Origin: Thermoflexales bacterium | GTDB taxonomy: Bacteria; Chloroflexota; Anaerolineae; B4-G1; DUEL01 | Length of the DNA: 46,133 nucleotides | Reading direction: 5' to 3' | Assembly: GCA_014360895.1 (NCBI GenBank) | Contig: JACIWQ010000011.1 | Coordinates: 1-46,133, forward strand | Shown: piece by piece, positions 9,101 to 15,574 of the stretch | Layout of the letters: each line of letters opens with the position of its first letter | How positions within the stretch are numbered: the stretch's first letter is position 1 | Translations under genes and position numbers: made by a program | Notes under the pieces: generated by a model | Seen by the model: only the letters and a program-made list of their open reading frames with translations | What the model was told of the DNA's origin: nothing | Database searches by the model: none

Positions 9101-9365
9101 ACGGGTCACAATGGTCTCGGATCGCGGGATTCCCCTCCAGTTTACAACCTTGGGGGGGTTGGTTAGTAATGGCCCAGCGGGCGGCCTCCCGCGCGGCGTG
9201 CTGGACGGCCAGATAACCTTGAAGGACCAGTGCACCCTCAATAATCAGGAAAATCACTAGAAGGAGAACCGGAAGGACAAGGGCGAATTCCACCATTGAC
9301 TGTCCCCGGTTTAGCCGCCAGCGGAATCGGTATCTTTTCCAGCGAACGTTCCTTTCCTGATCCAT
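6141..9365 (-). CDS. giant TadE-like protein with CARDB and carboxypeptidase-regulatory-like domains
   Basis: The 1074-residue protein begins with a basic leader and TadE signature (RGQSMVEFALVLPVLLLVIF; one helix at about 25-48, then AVQHAAREAARWA). A Pro/Thr-rich linker lies at about 236-268 (PTTPTPTTPTPTPRP). Then come Ig-like segments and a CARDB-like domain with an acidic motif (NYVEEDDEDNN, about 585). A jelly-roll-like region follows, and a C-terminal carboxypeptidase-regulatory-like domain (about 985-1074, GTYHFYNIPPGTYTVYAA). TadE proteins are usually 130-250 residues, so this is a pseudopilin N-terminus carrying a giant ectodomain. The ATG has a strong Shine-Dalgarno (GGGAGGGGG) and a sigma70-type promoter upstream (9524-9552); it is the first gene of the minus-strand set. 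Confidence 0.8.
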   Translation of the reverse strand: MDQERNVRWKRYRFRWRLNRGQSMVEFALVLPVLLLVIFLIIEGALVLQGYLAVQHAAREAARWAITNQPPQGCKLEGNPAIRDHCDPSDPCTNLSANPPFIYPPYDYRLPGNNCDPQEDVNEYNARRVAMIKLVAMEKAVGLRINQSALGLTTSTFNAYSNTPGFFGVQVWGFPAFDAQEQLDHPSLPGLPVRVRVVHNVEIVDPLFRAFAQYVRVSSDVTMLNEGVQVGFGNLPPPTFRPPPTFIVPTQPPTTPTPTTPTPTPRPIRYRVDIQFDTAANRLPDERGHTVPVLVTDEDTGEVLPNVRVSYSTSFGSFDYSGTGPGYGEALTDNTGTAVLTVYANRPGTANLRAWIDMDGDRQWDATEPTDTAVKTWSAVGPYIVASTHSVLPLDWISVSLYDHPPSGNPHQLLWCRTSITGGLSSAVLMTGINVDANTWDALDLPVQIPLGSAGYYRLESHTGSGTCGNGATLVAYSADLYVRPVRPDTIVAAINLPQRIPVQNVFTVTAVISNITPGLTTDIFDVDFYITTLAQPLPAQGQLGVVKQWVAGIGPYGSTVITAQLWLPAEGQYRISARVDTTNYVEEDDEDNNLTSVIVNAQCVYTTSWLNPSANAATTGGDNNGFEQNPTCAYADGGCAAASMDNGTGNNADRHIFYNYGINVPTDAITYGIEVRLDWRLDSTSGTNYMDVDLSWNGGSSWTSTKRDSNETTSEHTTVLGGPADTWGRAWSASDFSDSNFRVRVSAYSSDSARDFYLDWIPVRVTYGICRAPESPPWDEGEIKPPGLQECSELLQVGGFEGNPQRVFTYWQAGGLGAYQQTGYLQHTGAFAMRLHASLGSYPVCAPFNPYLYQTVQIPTEVYTLTHLVVGGWQAVAGSLTDCSYRGIPDADDVLYVQLRDSGGNPLSSPVAVVNGGVVTETWNSFSVDFTDLGVDVSTLAGQNVQVYFYGTHDNDYYGTFFYLDDLSCSVCTYWPIPDPVPGTASIGGLVRALVGGVPQYLTGVDVWAYSQGGQVLHTRTIHDGTYHFYNIPPGTYTVYAAAWVSGQLYWGTATVTVVADERNYGVDLLLQP

Positions 9366-9523
9366 TTGCCCCCTCCCAGCCTGGTCACAGGAATAGCAAA
9401 GCGCCGGGCCTGGAATCTGGGGGGTCCGTTGATGTCCGCAGTTCCAGCCCGGCCTCTGAATCGTCTTCCCGGCCCTGCTCCGGCAAGCCCCGGCGTGAAA
9501 GGTTAAGCATCAATTGCGTTTCA

Positions 9524-9552
9524 ATTATAAACCAATTGGTGTTTTCTTGCAA
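9524..9552 (-). promoter_or_regulatory. sigma70-type promoter of the Tad-type gene set with palindrome in the spacer
   Basis: On the minus strand TTGCAA (9547-9552) and a perfect TATAAT (9524-9529) are separated by 17 bp. The spacer contains the perfect 10-bp palindrome ACCAATTGGT (9531-9540), where a repressor could block the polymerase. A further inverted repeat (AAGAA-G-TTCTT) lies upstream near 9571-9581. The leader to the ATG at 9365 is about 150 nt. Confidence 0.7.
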
Positions 9553-9654
9553 GGGTACTCTGGTACTATTAAGAAGTTCTTCACGCAACGGTAACCATTT
9601 GTACACTGAAGGGGGCGCGGCCCGTTATGATGGGCTCTTCGCCGCGACGGGTCC

Positions 9655-9682
9655 TTGCAGAAACCCCGACTTGGTGTACAAT
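9655..9682 (+). promoter_or_regulatory. candidate promoter for the MacB-type permease
   Basis: TTGCAG (9655-9660) is 16 bp from TACAAT (9677-9682), and the permease GTG start follows about 55 nt later. The elements match the consensus only in part. Confidence 0.45.
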
Positions 9683-9736
9683 TCCCCTGACCACAGGACG
9701 GAATTGCCGGGAAGACACCGTACCGGGGAGGTGGAA

Positions 9737-11032
9737 GTGAACGCTCGGGACCTGTTGCGACTGGTCGTGAGCAATCTGGGCCGGATGAGGGGCCGCGTGG
9801 CGATGACGGCCATCGGTGTCGTCATCGGCACGGCGGCCGTGGTGGTGCTCATCTCTCTGGCCGCAGGCCTGCAGCAGAGCGCCCTCCGCGACCTTTCTTC
9901 CATCGGCTCCCTGACCGACATCAATGTCTATCCGATGCGCGTGCTGGCGGCCTTCGGTGCCCCCACTACCGGACGGGAGGGGGTGCTGGATGACCGTACA
10001 CTGGCGGAATTCCGCCAACTCCCCGGCGTGGTCGCCGTGACCCCGAAAGAGCCGTTAAACGCCCCTGCCCTGTTGCGCTACGGGCGATTGATGGGAGGCT
10101 CCCAGATTCTGGGGATTGAGCCGAACCAGATAGACCATCTGGATTTCTCCGTGGCCAGCGGCGCGGCCCGACTGGGGGGTGGGCAGGTGATGGTGGGGGC
10201 GCAGGTGGCGGAGAATTTCTTTGACCCCCAGGGCCGCCGCGTCTCTCAACCACCCGACCTGTTGGGGCAGACGCTCCAACTGGTGCTCACCCGCGTCACC
10301 GAGGACGGGCAGCAGGTGGAGCGGACGGTGCGCCTGCGCGTGTCGGGCGTCCTGGAGAAGACGGGCGGCCCGGACGATTACACCGTCTTCATGAGCCTGC
10401 AGGACGTGGTGGAACTGAACGGGTGGTACGCGGGCCGCCGGGTCAACCCCGCCCGCGATGGCTACGGCCAGGCCCTGGTCAAGGTCGCCCGGCCCGACCA
10501 GGTGGCCGCGGTGGAACGGGAAATTCTGCGGCGGGGGTTCTATGCCTACTCCGCCCATACTGTTCTCCAGCAGATTAATTCGTTCTTCCTGGTTATCCAG
10601 GGGATTCTGGGCGGCATCGGGGCTATCGCTTTGCTGGTGGCCGCCTTCGGCATTGCCAATACGATGCTGATGTCCATCTACGAGCGCACCAAAGAAATCG
10701 GCCTGATGAAAGCTCTGGGCGCGACGAATCGGGATGTGATGTCCGTTTTTCTGGCTGAGTCAGGGAGCATTGGCCTGCTGGGCGGGGTAGGGGGAGTGCT
10801 GCTGGGTATTCTTCTGAGCGGGCTCATTAACATCGTTGCCCGCACGTACCTGATGGCTCAGGCGGCCCAGAGCGGCACCGTTTCCGAAACGGTGCTCTCT
10901 TTTGTCCATACGCCGTTCTGGCTGCCCATCTTCGCCGTTGTATTCGCTACCGGGGTGGGGGTGCTCTCCGGTGTCTATCCGGCAACCCGGGCCGCGTCGC
11001 TGAATCCGATTGCGGCGCTGAGGTATGAGTGA
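9737..11032 (+). CDS. MacB/FtsX-family ABC transporter permease
   Basis: The frame is open from 9296, but GTG 9737 has a Shine-Dalgarno (GGGGAGG) 6 nt upstream and gives a normal 431-residue protein. The topology is typical of the family: an N-terminal helix (MTAIGVVIGTAAVVVLISLA), a periplasmic MacB-like core domain (about 45-275), and three C-terminal helices in an FtsX domain (GGIGAIALLVAAFGIANTML, then ERTKEIGLMKALGATNRDV, LLGGVGGVLLGILLSG, and VYPATRAASLNPIAALRYE at the end). Such permeases normally work with an MacB-type ATPase to move lipoproteins, peptides or drugs across the envelope. No ATPase of that type lies next to it here, so its partner must be elsewhere. The stop codon overlaps the first unit of a heptamer repeat array. 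Confidence 0.87.
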   Translation: MNARDLLRLVVSNLGRMRGRVAMTAIGVVIGTAAVVVLISLAAGLQQSALRDLSSIGSLTDINVYPMRVLAAFGAPTTGREGVLDDRTLAEFRQLPGVVAVTPKEPLNAPALLRYGRLMGGSQILGIEPNQIDHLDFSVASGAARLGGGQVMVGAQVAENFFDPQGRRVSQPPDLLGQTLQLVLTRVTEDGQQVERTVRLRVSGVLEKTGGPDDYTVFMSLQDVVELNGWYAGRRVNPARDGYGQALVKVARPDQVAAVEREILRRGFYAYSAHTVLQQINSFFLVIQGILGGIGAIALLVAAFGIANTMLMSIYERTKEIGLMKALGATNRDVMSVFLAESGSIGLLGGVGGVLLGILLSGLINIVARTYLMAQAAQSGTVSETVLSFVHTPFWLPIFAVVFATGVGVLSGVYPATRAASLNPIAALRYE

Positions 11033-11133
11033 AACGTGAAACGTGAAACGTGAGGCGTGAAACGTGAAACGTGAAACGTGAAGCATGAAGCGTGAGGCGT
11101 GAAACGTGAAACGTGAAGCGTGAAACGTGAAGC
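11029..11133 (+). repeat. heptamer tandem array (GTGAAAC type), 15 units
   Basis: Fifteen consecutive 7-bp units follow the consensus GTGAAAC (variants GTGAAGC, GTGAGGC, ATGAAGC). The first unit overlaps the stop codon of the permease and the last ends 21 bp before the cobA-type start. The same unit family, in reverse orientation, makes up the 5' coding end of the gene at 29882. Confidence 0.9.
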
Positions 11134-11154
11134 GTGATTGCCTGGAGACTGCGC

Positions 11155-11676
11155 ATGGAGAAAGGGTACATCCAGGTCTATACCGGCGATGGGAAAGGGA
11201 AGACAACGGCGGCGCTGGGGCTGGCCCTGCGGGCCGCCGGGCACGGCATGCGGACCTACATCGGTCAATTTATGAAGGGCCAGTTCTACGGCGAACTGGA
11301 GGCCCTGCGGGGCCATCCCCTCATCACCATTGAGCAGTACGGCGACCCGAACTGCTGGGTTCGGCGCGACCAGGTCTCTCCCGAACAGATTGCCCGGGCC
11401 CGCCAGGGGCTGGAACGGGCCCGGGAGGCCATGCGCTCCGGCCAGTACGACATCGTGGTCCTGGATGAGGTGAACGTGGCCCTCTGGTTCGGCCTGCTCA
11501 CGGTGGAAGAAGTGCTGGCGTTCCTGGACCAGCGCCCCACGGGGGTGGAGGTCGTGTTGACAGGCCGCCGCGCACCGCAGGAACTGATAGACCGGGCCGA
11601 CCTGGTGACGGAGATGCGGGAAGTCAAACACTACTATCAGGCCGGAGTCCCGGCGCGGGTGGGGATTGAGCGATGA
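11155..11676 (+). CDS. cobA: cob(I)alamin adenosyltransferase (CobA/BtuR type)
   Basis: The 173-residue protein is a P-loop ATP:corrinoid adenosyltransferase. It transfers adenosyl from ATP to reduced cobalamin to form coenzyme B12. The N-terminus IQVYTGDGKGKTTAALGLA holds the nucleotide loop (residues 11-18). GQFMKGQF, IVVLDEVNVALWFGLL and VVLTGRRAPQELIDRADLVTEM are family blocks, and the length is normal. I chose ATG 11155 (GGAG 7 nt upstream) over the upstream GTG at 11134, which lies at the heptamer array. The next gene overlaps or follows within 35 nt, so it is cotranscribed with an ABC transporter. No cobalamin riboswitch was seen upstream. Confidence 0.9.
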   Translation: MEKGYIQVYTGDGKGKTTAALGLALRAAGHGMRTYIGQFMKGQFYGELEALRGHPLITIEQYGDPNCWVRRDQVSPEQIARARQGLERAREAMRSGQYDIVVLDEVNVALWFGLLTVEEVLAFLDQRPTGVEVVLTGRRAPQELIDRADLVTEMREVKHYYQAGVPARVGIER

Positions 11677-11710
11677 AGATGTGGGGCAACGGCTGGCCGT
11701 TATCCTACCG

Positions 11711-13501
11711 ATGGTGGAGGGGACTTTGGCGCTGAGGGAATCGTTCGTCCGTCCTGAACGGCCCCAACCGGAGGGGACGGGGCCTCAGCGGAGGCTGATT
11801 TTCCGGACGGAGCAACCCTTCGGCCGGGGCTTCTCCGTGGGGGACATTGTCGTCCTGATCGGCATCGCCGTCCTCATCTACGCGGGGGTACGGCTGGCCC
11901 TGCGCGCTCCGGCGACGGTGGAAGGGCCTACCATCTCCCTTTCCCCCGGCGCGCTGCCCTACTACGCGCTCCGCTCCATCGGCCGGATGGCCGCCGCGTA
12001 CCTCCTCTCCCTGCTCTTCACCCTGGTCTACGGCCGCGCCGCCGCCTACAACCGCCGCGCCGAGCAGGTGCTGATGCCCCTGCTGGACGTCCTTCAGAGC
12101 GTGCCCATCCTCTCCTTCCTGCCGGTGGTCCTGCTGAGCCTCAGCGCCATCCTGCCGGAACGGCTCGCGGCCGAACTGGCCTCCATTGTGCTCATCTTCA
12201 CCAGCCAGGCCTGGAACATGACCTTCGCCTGGTATCAATCCCTGACCACCATCCCGGTGGAACTGCGGGAGGCCAGCGCCATCTTCCGCTTCAACAGCTG
12301 GCTCCGCTTTAAAGTGCTGGAACTTCCGTTTGCGGCCATCAGTCTGCTCTGGAACAGCATGATGAGTTGGGCCGGGGGCTGGTTCTTCCTGATGGCGGCG
12401 GAGATTTTCACCGTGGGGCAGCGGGACTTCCGGCTCCCCGGCCTGGGGGCTTACCTGCAGGAAGCCGCCAACCAGGGCGATACCCGCGCCATCCTCTGGG
12501 GGATCGGCGCGCTGGTCCTGGTCATCGTTGCCCTGGACCAACTGGTCTGGCGGCCCCTGCTGGCCTGGGCCGACCGCTTCAAACTGGAGACGGTGGAGGG
12601 GGAGAACCCGCCCACGTCCTGGTTCTATGACCTCCTGCGAAGCGCACACATTCTGGAGCAGCTCTCTCAGGGGGTTTGGCGACCGCTCAGCGAGCGACTG
12701 GATGCCTGGTTGATCCGCCGCGCCGGGGCCGCCGGCCCGGAGGCCGAACGGCGGGTCCGGCCCTGGGCCCTCTACTTGCTGGCCCTGCTCGTGGGGCTGG
12801 GACTGACCTACGGCGCCGTCCGCGCCGCGCTGATGCTGGTGACGGTCCCCGCAAGCCAGTGGGGAGAGATCGGCCTGGGCGTCCTGGCGACCCTCCTGCG
12901 GGTCTCCGCTTCTCTGCTCATCGCGCTGGCCTGGACAATTCCCGTAGGCGTCGCCATCGGCACCAATCCCCGCGCGGCGACCTATCTGCAACCGGTCGTC
13001 CAGGTGGTGGCCTCCGTCCCGGCGACGGCCCTCTTCCCGGTCTTCCTGCTCCTCATCGTCGGCCTGCCGGGTGGGCTGAACCTGGCCGCCGTGGTGCTGA
13101 TGCTGATGGGTACCCAGTGGTACCTGCTCTTCAACATCATCGCCGGCGCGTCGGCCATCCCGCAGGACCTGAAGTACACCTCCGCGCTTATCGGGCTGAG
13201 CTGGTGGGAGCGCTGGCGGACCCTCATCCTGCCCGGCCTGTTCCCCTACATCATCACCGGCGCCATCACGGCCAGCGGCGGGGCATGGAACGCCAGCATC
13301 GTCGCCGAGCATGTGGAGTTCGGTGGCCGGACGCTTTCCACCGTCGGCATCGGCGCGCTGATTGCCCGCGCCACCGCGACCGGCGACTATCCCCTCTTGC
13401 TGGCCGCCACGCTGACGATGGTCCTGGCCGTCGTCCTCATCAACCGCACCCTCTGGCGCCGGCTCTACCGCCTGGCCGAAGAAAAGTACCGGATGGAGTG
13501 A
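11711..13501 (+). CDS. fused double ABC transporter permease (nitrate/taurine type)
   Basis: About 596 residues with two binding-protein-dependent permease domains in one chain. The first (about 75-290) holds PLLDVLQSVPILSFLPVVLL and a later VELREASAIFRF segment. The second (about 375-590) holds VVQVVASVPATALFPVFLL and DLKYTSALIGLSWWERWRTL, the EAA-type loop that touches the ATPase. Each domain has about five or six helices. Families of the NitT/TauT group usually have one permease that dimerises. The start is uncertain: ATG 11711 lacks a Shine-Dalgarno, TTG 11726 has GGAGG well placed, and TTG 11666 overlaps cobA. The ATPase follows 4 nt later. No substrate-binding protein is adjacent, so the substrate is unknown. 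Confidence 0.85.
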   Translation: MVEGTLALRESFVRPERPQPEGTGPQRRLIFRTEQPFGRGFSVGDIVVLIGIAVLIYAGVRLALRAPATVEGPTISLSPGALPYYALRSIGRMAAAYLLSLLFTLVYGRAAAYNRRAEQVLMPLLDVLQSVPILSFLPVVLLSLSAILPERLAAELASIVLIFTSQAWNMTFAWYQSLTTIPVELREASAIFRFNSWLRFKVLELPFAAISLLWNSMMSWAGGWFFLMAAEIFTVGQRDFRLPGLGAYLQEAANQGDTRAILWGIGALVLVIVALDQLVWRPLLAWADRFKLETVEGENPPTSWFYDLLRSAHILEQLSQGVWRPLSERLDAWLIRRAGAAGPEAERRVRPWALYLLALLVGLGLTYGAVRAALMLVTVPASQWGEIGLGVLATLLRVSASLLIALAWTIPVGVAIGTNPRAATYLQPVVQVVASVPATALFPVFLLLIVGLPGGLNLAAVVLMLMGTQWYLLFNIIAGASAIPQDLKYTSALIGLSWWERWRTLILPGLFPYIITGAITASGGAWNASIVAEHVEFGGRTLSTVGIGALIARATATGDYPLLLAATLTMVLAVVLINRTLWRRLYRLAEEKYRME

Positions 13502-13505
13502 GACG

Positions 13506-14792
13506 ATGTCCGAGAACGGCTACCTGCTGGAAGTCCGCCACGTCCAACAGATTTACCGCAGTGGCCCCCGCCAGTTTGTGGCCCTGCAGGACGTGAACCT
13601 GGCCGTCCGCGATGGGGAATTTCTCTGCCTGCTGGGGCCGTCGGGCTGCGGGAAGAGCACGCTGCTGCGCATCATCACCGGCCTCCAGCGGCCGACGGAG
13701 GGCGTTGTGCTCTATCGCGGCCAGCCGCTCCGGGGCGTCAACCCCCACGCCACCATCGTCTTCCAGACCTTCGCGCTCTTCCCCTGGCTCACGGTGATAG
13801 AGAACGTGGAGGTGGCGCTGAAGGCGCGCGGCGTCCCCCCGAAGTTGCGGACCGCCCGCGCGCTGGACTTGCTGGACCGGGTCGGTCTGGACGGGTTTGA
13901 GATTGCCTACCCGCGCGAACTCTCCGGCGGGATGCGCCAGAAGGTGGGGTTTGCCCGGGCGATGGCGGTGGAGCCGGAACTGTTGTGCCTGGACGAGCCC
14001 TTCTCCGCGCTGGACGTGCTGAGTGCGGAGGCGCTGCGGGGGGAACTGCTGGAACTGTGGACGGAGGGGAAAATCCCCACCCGGGCCGTCCTGATGGTGA
14101 CCCACAACATTGAGGAAGCGGTCTTCATGGCCGACCGCATCGTGGTGATGGAGAAGGACCCGGGGCGGGTGGTGGCAGAGATGACGGTGGACCTGCCCCA
14201 TCCCCGCCAGCGGCGGTCGCCGGAGTTCCTGGAGCGGGTGGACGAGGTCTACAGCCTGCTGGCCGGGCAGACCCAGCCGGAGCACGTGGAACTGGGCGTG
14301 GCGCCGGGCGAGCCAGGGCGCATCCGGGCCCTGCCCCCCATCACCATCAACGATCTGGCGGGTCTTCTGGAGCACGTGGCCGAGATGCCCGGCCATCGCC
14401 ATGACCTCTACCGGCTGGCCGAGGAGTTGCGCGTGGATTCCGACCACCTGTTGCAGTTGACGGAGGTGGCGGAGTTGCTGGGGTTCTCCACCGTCGGTGG
14501 CGGCGACATCGTCCTGACCCCGCTGGGGGAGACCTTTGCGGAAGCAAGTATCCTGGCCCGCAAGGAGATTTTCGCCACCCGGATCCGGCGGCTCCCGATG
14601 TTCCGCTGGCTGTTCGCCCTGCTGAATGTGGCCGAGAACCGCCGATTGAAAAAGGAGGTCATTCTCCGGGCACTGGAACTGGAATTCCCGCCCGAGGATG
14701 CGGCGCAGCAACTGGAGACCATCATCAACTGGGGCCGCTACGCCGAAGTCATCGCCTACGACGACGCGACGGAGACGATATTCCTGGAGTGA
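13506..14792 (+). CDS. ABC transporter ATPase with C-terminal AAA-associated domain
   Basis: The 428-residue protein has a complete ATPase: Walker A GPSGCGKST (44-52), Q-loop near 88 (VFQTFALFPWL), signature LSGGMRQ (about 138), Walker B LLCLDEPFSALD (about 160) and the H-loop MVTHNIEEA. The sequence type matches nitrate/sulfonate/taurine ATPases. The last 150 residues form a second domain of the AAA-associated C-terminal type (ALPPITINDLAGLLEHV, LLQLTEVAELLGF, DIVLTPLGETFAEA), known from NtrD-like ATPases and thought to be regulatory. It follows the fused permease by 4 nt and is its partner. Confidence 0.9.
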   Translation: MSENGYLLEVRHVQQIYRSGPRQFVALQDVNLAVRDGEFLCLLGPSGCGKSTLLRIITGLQRPTEGVVLYRGQPLRGVNPHATIVFQTFALFPWLTVIENVEVALKARGVPPKLRTARALDLLDRVGLDGFEIAYPRELSGGMRQKVGFARAMAVEPELLCLDEPFSALDVLSAEALRGELLELWTEGKIPTRAVLMVTHNIEEAVFMADRIVVMEKDPGRVVAEMTVDLPHPRQRRSPEFLERVDEVYSLLAGQTQPEHVELGVAPGEPGRIRALPPITINDLAGLLEHVAEMPGHRHDLYRLAEELRVDSDHLLQLTEVAELLGFSTVGGGDIVLTPLGETFAEASILARKEIFATRIRRLPMFRWLFALLNVAENRRLKKEVILRALELEFPPEDAAQQLETIINWGRYAEVIAYDDATETIFLE

Positions 14793-15041
14793 AGAAGGGG
14801 ACGGTGGACGGCACAGCTGCCCGGGTGGGTCCCAAATTTGCCATTCGTGAGTGATCCACCGCTGGGCGCCGATGGAAAGGCCCAACCGAGGTCGTCTCGC
14901 TTCGCTCGCGATGATTTGGCTCGCCCCGGTCGCATCCAGCGCGGTGCAACTTTTAGCCCAACGCCAAAGTCCAGAATGTGGGAATCTGGAGGAAAACGGG
15001 GCTTTATGGTATAATCGTAATCGCTCAGGAAGAGCGGAGCG
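14793..15041. other. 249-bp gap with an extended -10 promoter
   Basis: No gene was found. The middle holds a short degenerate copy of a dispersed 'cgcttcgctcgcgatga' type repeat (about 14898-14925). The only clear signal is the promoter described next, near the end. Confidence 0.5.
15007..15015 (+). promoter_or_regulatory. extended -10 promoter for the toxin-antitoxin pair
   Basis: TGGTATAAT is an extended -10 (TGn followed by a perfect TATAAT). No good -35 is visible, as is common with extended -10 promoters. It lies 26 nt before the antitoxin start, and a ribosome site (GGAAGAGCGGAG) lies between. Confidence 0.6.
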
Positions 15042-15308
15042 ATGTCCACCATCAGTTTGAGTAAAGCGAAGGCGAATTTGTCCAGACTGATTCACCAGGC
15101 GACGGCAGGGCGAGAGCGCATTGTGCTGACCAGCCGGGGGCATCCAAGAGCAGCTCTGATCAGCATTGAAGACCTGGAGTTACTGGAGCGGATGGAAGAA
15201 GAGCGGGAAGCGCTGATGCTGGCCCAGGCGGTCAGCACGGAGGCCCGCTTCTACTCCATCGCGGAGGTGGAAGCCGAACTGGCGCGGCTGGAGACCGAAG
15301 AGTCATAG
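15042..15308 (+). CDS. type II antitoxin, Phd/YefM family
   Basis: The 88-residue protein has the Phd/YefM N-terminal DNA-binding fold: ISLSKAKANLSRLIHQA, then ERIVLTSRGHPRAALISIEDLELLERM. The charged, Glu-rich C-terminus (AEVEAELARLETEES) would be the toxin-binding part. Antitoxins of this family bind and neutralise a RelE/ParE or Doc-type toxin and repress their own operon. The toxin frame follows after 6 nt. Because the toxin is frameshifted, the antitoxin may now be an orphan. Confidence 0.85.
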   Translation: MSTISLSKAKANLSRLIHQATAGRERIVLTSRGHPRAALISIEDLELLERMEEEREALMLAQAVSTEARFYSIAEVEAELARLETEES

Positions 15309-15314
15309 CCCGGC

Positions 15315-15568
15315 ATGTACGAAGTCCGCATCGCTGAACAGGTGCTGAAACGCCTGAAACGTCTCCCGTCCAAACACCGCCGTCAAGTCTGGGAGCGCAT
15401 CAGAAGTCTTCAAGAGAATCCTCGTCCACAGGACTTCCGACAACTGCGGGGTATAGAAGGCTTCGGATCACTGTCGGGGAGTACAGGATTCTCTATACCA
15501 TAGACGACGGCACCCGCGTGGTTACCATCTATCTGCTGTTCCAGCGTGGGGAGGGGTATCCACGCTGA
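15315..15568 (+). pseudogene. RelE/ParE-family toxin, broken by a 1-nt frameshift
   Basis: The frame starts MYEVRIAEQVLKRLKRLPSK, a RelE/ParE opening, and continues to LRGIEGF. It then drifts and stops early (62 residues). Reading one base off after 15464 restores the family C-terminus, RITVGEYRILYTIDDGTRVV then TIYLLFQRGEGYP, ending at TGA 15566-15568. The whole would be 85 residues, the normal length. The simplest explanation is loss of one C, TTCCGG to TTCGG, at 15462-15466. It may be a real inactivating mutation, a sequencing error or, less likely, recoding. An intact toxin would cleave mRNA or inhibit gyrase. Confidence 0.85.
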
Positions 15569-15574
15569 TTCACT

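Noticed and set aside
11029-11133. CRISPR array
   Set aside because: The units are 7 bp and directly abutting, with no unique spacers and no cas genes.
11033-11154. Cobalamin riboswitch before cobA
   Set aside because: The upstream DNA is only the heptamer array; no B12-box-like motif was seen.
15315-15503. Programmed frameshift in the toxin
   Set aside because: There is no slippery heptamer or downstream structure at 15462-15466, so loss of one base is the simpler explanation.
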